NCBI GenBank assembly: GCA_030426705.1
Contig: JAUHXW010000147.1
Location: 1 to 7,192 of the forward strand
Origin: Gammaproteobacteria bacterium
GTDB taxonomy: Bacteria > Pseudomonadota > Gammaproteobacteria > Xanthomonadales > Marinicellaceae
DNA length: 7,192 nt
Direction of reading: 5' to 3'
Below are positions 6,482-7,192 of the stretch, one piece after another (position 1 is the stretch's first letter; each line of letters begins with the position of its first letter). A program made the translations under genes and the position numbers. Under the pieces are notes generated by a model. That model searched no databases. It saw nothing but the letters and a program-made list of their open reading frames with translations, and was not told the DNA's origin.

Positions 6482-6996
6482 AATCTTTAAGTGCAGAAAA
6501 AGGTTTTACCTTATTGGAAGTTTTGATTGCTGTATTGGTTTTTTCATTTGGCTTGTTAGGAATTGCTGGCATGATGACAATTTCTGTCAAGAGTAATCAC
6601 AATGGTTATTTACGCTCCCAGGCCAGTTTTTTAGCTGAAAATATGATGGACAGAATGCGGGCAAACCCCACAGCCCTTTGGAATGATTGGTATGCAGGCA
6701 CTGCGGCTCAAGGAGCCTTGAATTGTAATAGTCCATGTGATTATCAGGCCTTGGCGGCGTATGACATGCAAGCTTGGGCAGATTCGCTCGCAGTGACATT
6801 GCCCAATGGTGTGGGAACGATTAATTGTGTGGCTAACAGTGCACTTCCGTCCACCATCGTTTCGGCAGACCTTCCATCTATCTGGTTCCCTGCGCCTCCT
6901 TATGATGGTGTGTGTACAGTAACCGTAATCTGGGATGAGTCCAACAGAACCTCAGCAGCTGATCAACAAACGATGATTTTGGTAGGCCAACCATGA
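6478..6996 (+). CDS. pilV: Type IV pilus minor pilin PilV
   Basis: PilV is a minor pilin that, with FimU, PilW, PilX and PilE, primes pilus assembly with PilY1 at the tip. The protein is 172 residues. The class III leader MKSLSAEKG9 is cut before F10-T-L-L-E14. The hydrophobic helix covers about 10-33. The segment SFLAENMMDRMRAN (50-63) matches the strongly conserved PilV signature ending in DRMRAN. Four cysteines, C83, C87, C117 and C146, could form two disulfides in the periplasm (pairing inferred, not seen). The ATG overlaps the preceding stop as ATGA and has a ribosome site AAGGTGG at 6464-6470. The stop overlaps pilW in the same way, implying coupled translation of the three pilins. Confidence 0.93.
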   Translation: MKSLSAEKGFTLLEVLIAVLVFSFGLLGIAGMMTISVKSNHNGYLRSQASFLAENMMDRMRANPTALWNDWYAGTAAQGALNCNSPCDYQALAAYDMQAWADSLAVTLPNGVGTINCVANSALPSTIVSADLPSIWFPAPPYDGVCTVTVIWDESNRTSAADQQTMILVGQP

Positions 6997-7192
6997 AAAC
7001 ACAAATAAGATTAATGAAAAAAAATAATGGCTTTTCCTTGATTGAGTTGATGATTGCCATGGTTGTTGGTTTAATCATTTTACTTGGAATTGCATCTATA
7101 TTTACAGCCTCAAGTTCACTGAATCGCACCCAGTCAGGCTTGGCCATGTTGCAGGAAAACGGTAGATATGCAATATCAAGAATCAAACAGGA
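6993..7192 (+). CDS. pilW: Type IV pilus minor pilin PilW, N-terminal part (3' end outside window)
   Basis: The frame is open to the window end, giving 66 residues of a protein that is usually about 250-400 residues. It starts MKTQIRLMKKNNG13, followed by F14-S-L-I-E18, a class III prepilin leader with Glu at +5, then a hydrophobic helix to about residue 38. The stretch SGLAMLQENGRYAISRIKQ is the typical PilW/PilJ segment (LQExGRYAxxxL). The ATG at 6993 forms an ATGA overlap with pilV and is preferred for that reason. An in-frame ATG at 7014 would give a shorter leader of six residues and is also possible. By known gene order, pilX and pilY1 should follow outside the window. Confidence 0.92.
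   Translation, partial: MKTQIRLMKKNNGFSLIELMIAMVVGLIILLGIASIFTASSSLNRTQSGLAMLQENGRYAISRIKQ

Noticed and set aside
1..7192. A novel defence, mobile or RNA-based system
   Set aside because: All coding space is taken by recognisable housekeeping and pilus genes, and the single 108-bp gap holds only promoter-like sequence. I saw no tRNA, rRNA, CRISPR, insertion sequence or attachment site.

Overview
The window is a stretch of a gammaproteobacterial chromosome with a moderately AT-rich composition. All genes lie on the + strand and are tightly packed. The order murJ - ribF - ileS - lspA - ispH, followed by type IV pilus minor pilin genes, is the arrangement known from Pseudomonas, Xanthomonas and relatives. 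The close lineage cannot be fixed from the sequence. The lack of fkpB between lspA and ispH, and the pilin genes directly after ispH, would fit a Xanthomonas/Lysobacter/Marinicella-like group, but that is a guess.

Positions 1-5887 hold a housekeeping block. It contains the C-terminal half of the lipid II flippase MurJ (cut by the window edge), the bifunctional riboflavin kinase/FAD synthetase RibF, isoleucyl-tRNA synthetase IleS, lipoprotein signal peptidase LspA, and the isoprenoid enzyme IspH. Stops and starts overlap at murJ/ribF (ATGA), ileS/lspA (TGATG) and lspA/ispH (ATGA). Only ribF/ileS has a gap, of 44 bp. This looks like one transcription unit with translational coupling. The genes serve envelope building (MurJ, LspA), cofactor and isoprenoid supply (RibF, IspH) and translation (IleS), and are linked by operon rather than by pathway.

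Positions 5888-5995 are the only sizeable intergenic gap (108 bp). It holds a good sigma-70-type promoter candidate whose -10 box sits at the centre of a perfect 6-bp inverted repeat, plus a short direct repeat upstream. No convincing terminator is visible.

Positions 5996-7192 start a minor pilin operon: a FimT/FimU (GspH-like) pilin, PilV, and the start of PilW, cut by the window end. Each has a class III prepilin leader (G|FxxxE), and the genes are joined by ATGA overlaps. These proteins normally form the tip/initiation complex of type IV pili. pilX, pilY1 and a pilE-like gene would be expected beyond the window.

I saw no mobile elements, RNA genes or CRISPR, and no unknown gene system. 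The most notable observation is inside ileS. The threonine-rich strand of the editing site (W-T-T-T-P-W-T-L-P-A-N in E. coli) appears shortened by exactly five residues to W-T-I-P-A-N, with the reading frame and the rest of the editing domain kept. This predicts impaired proofreading of Val-tRNA(Ile), unless it is a sequence error.
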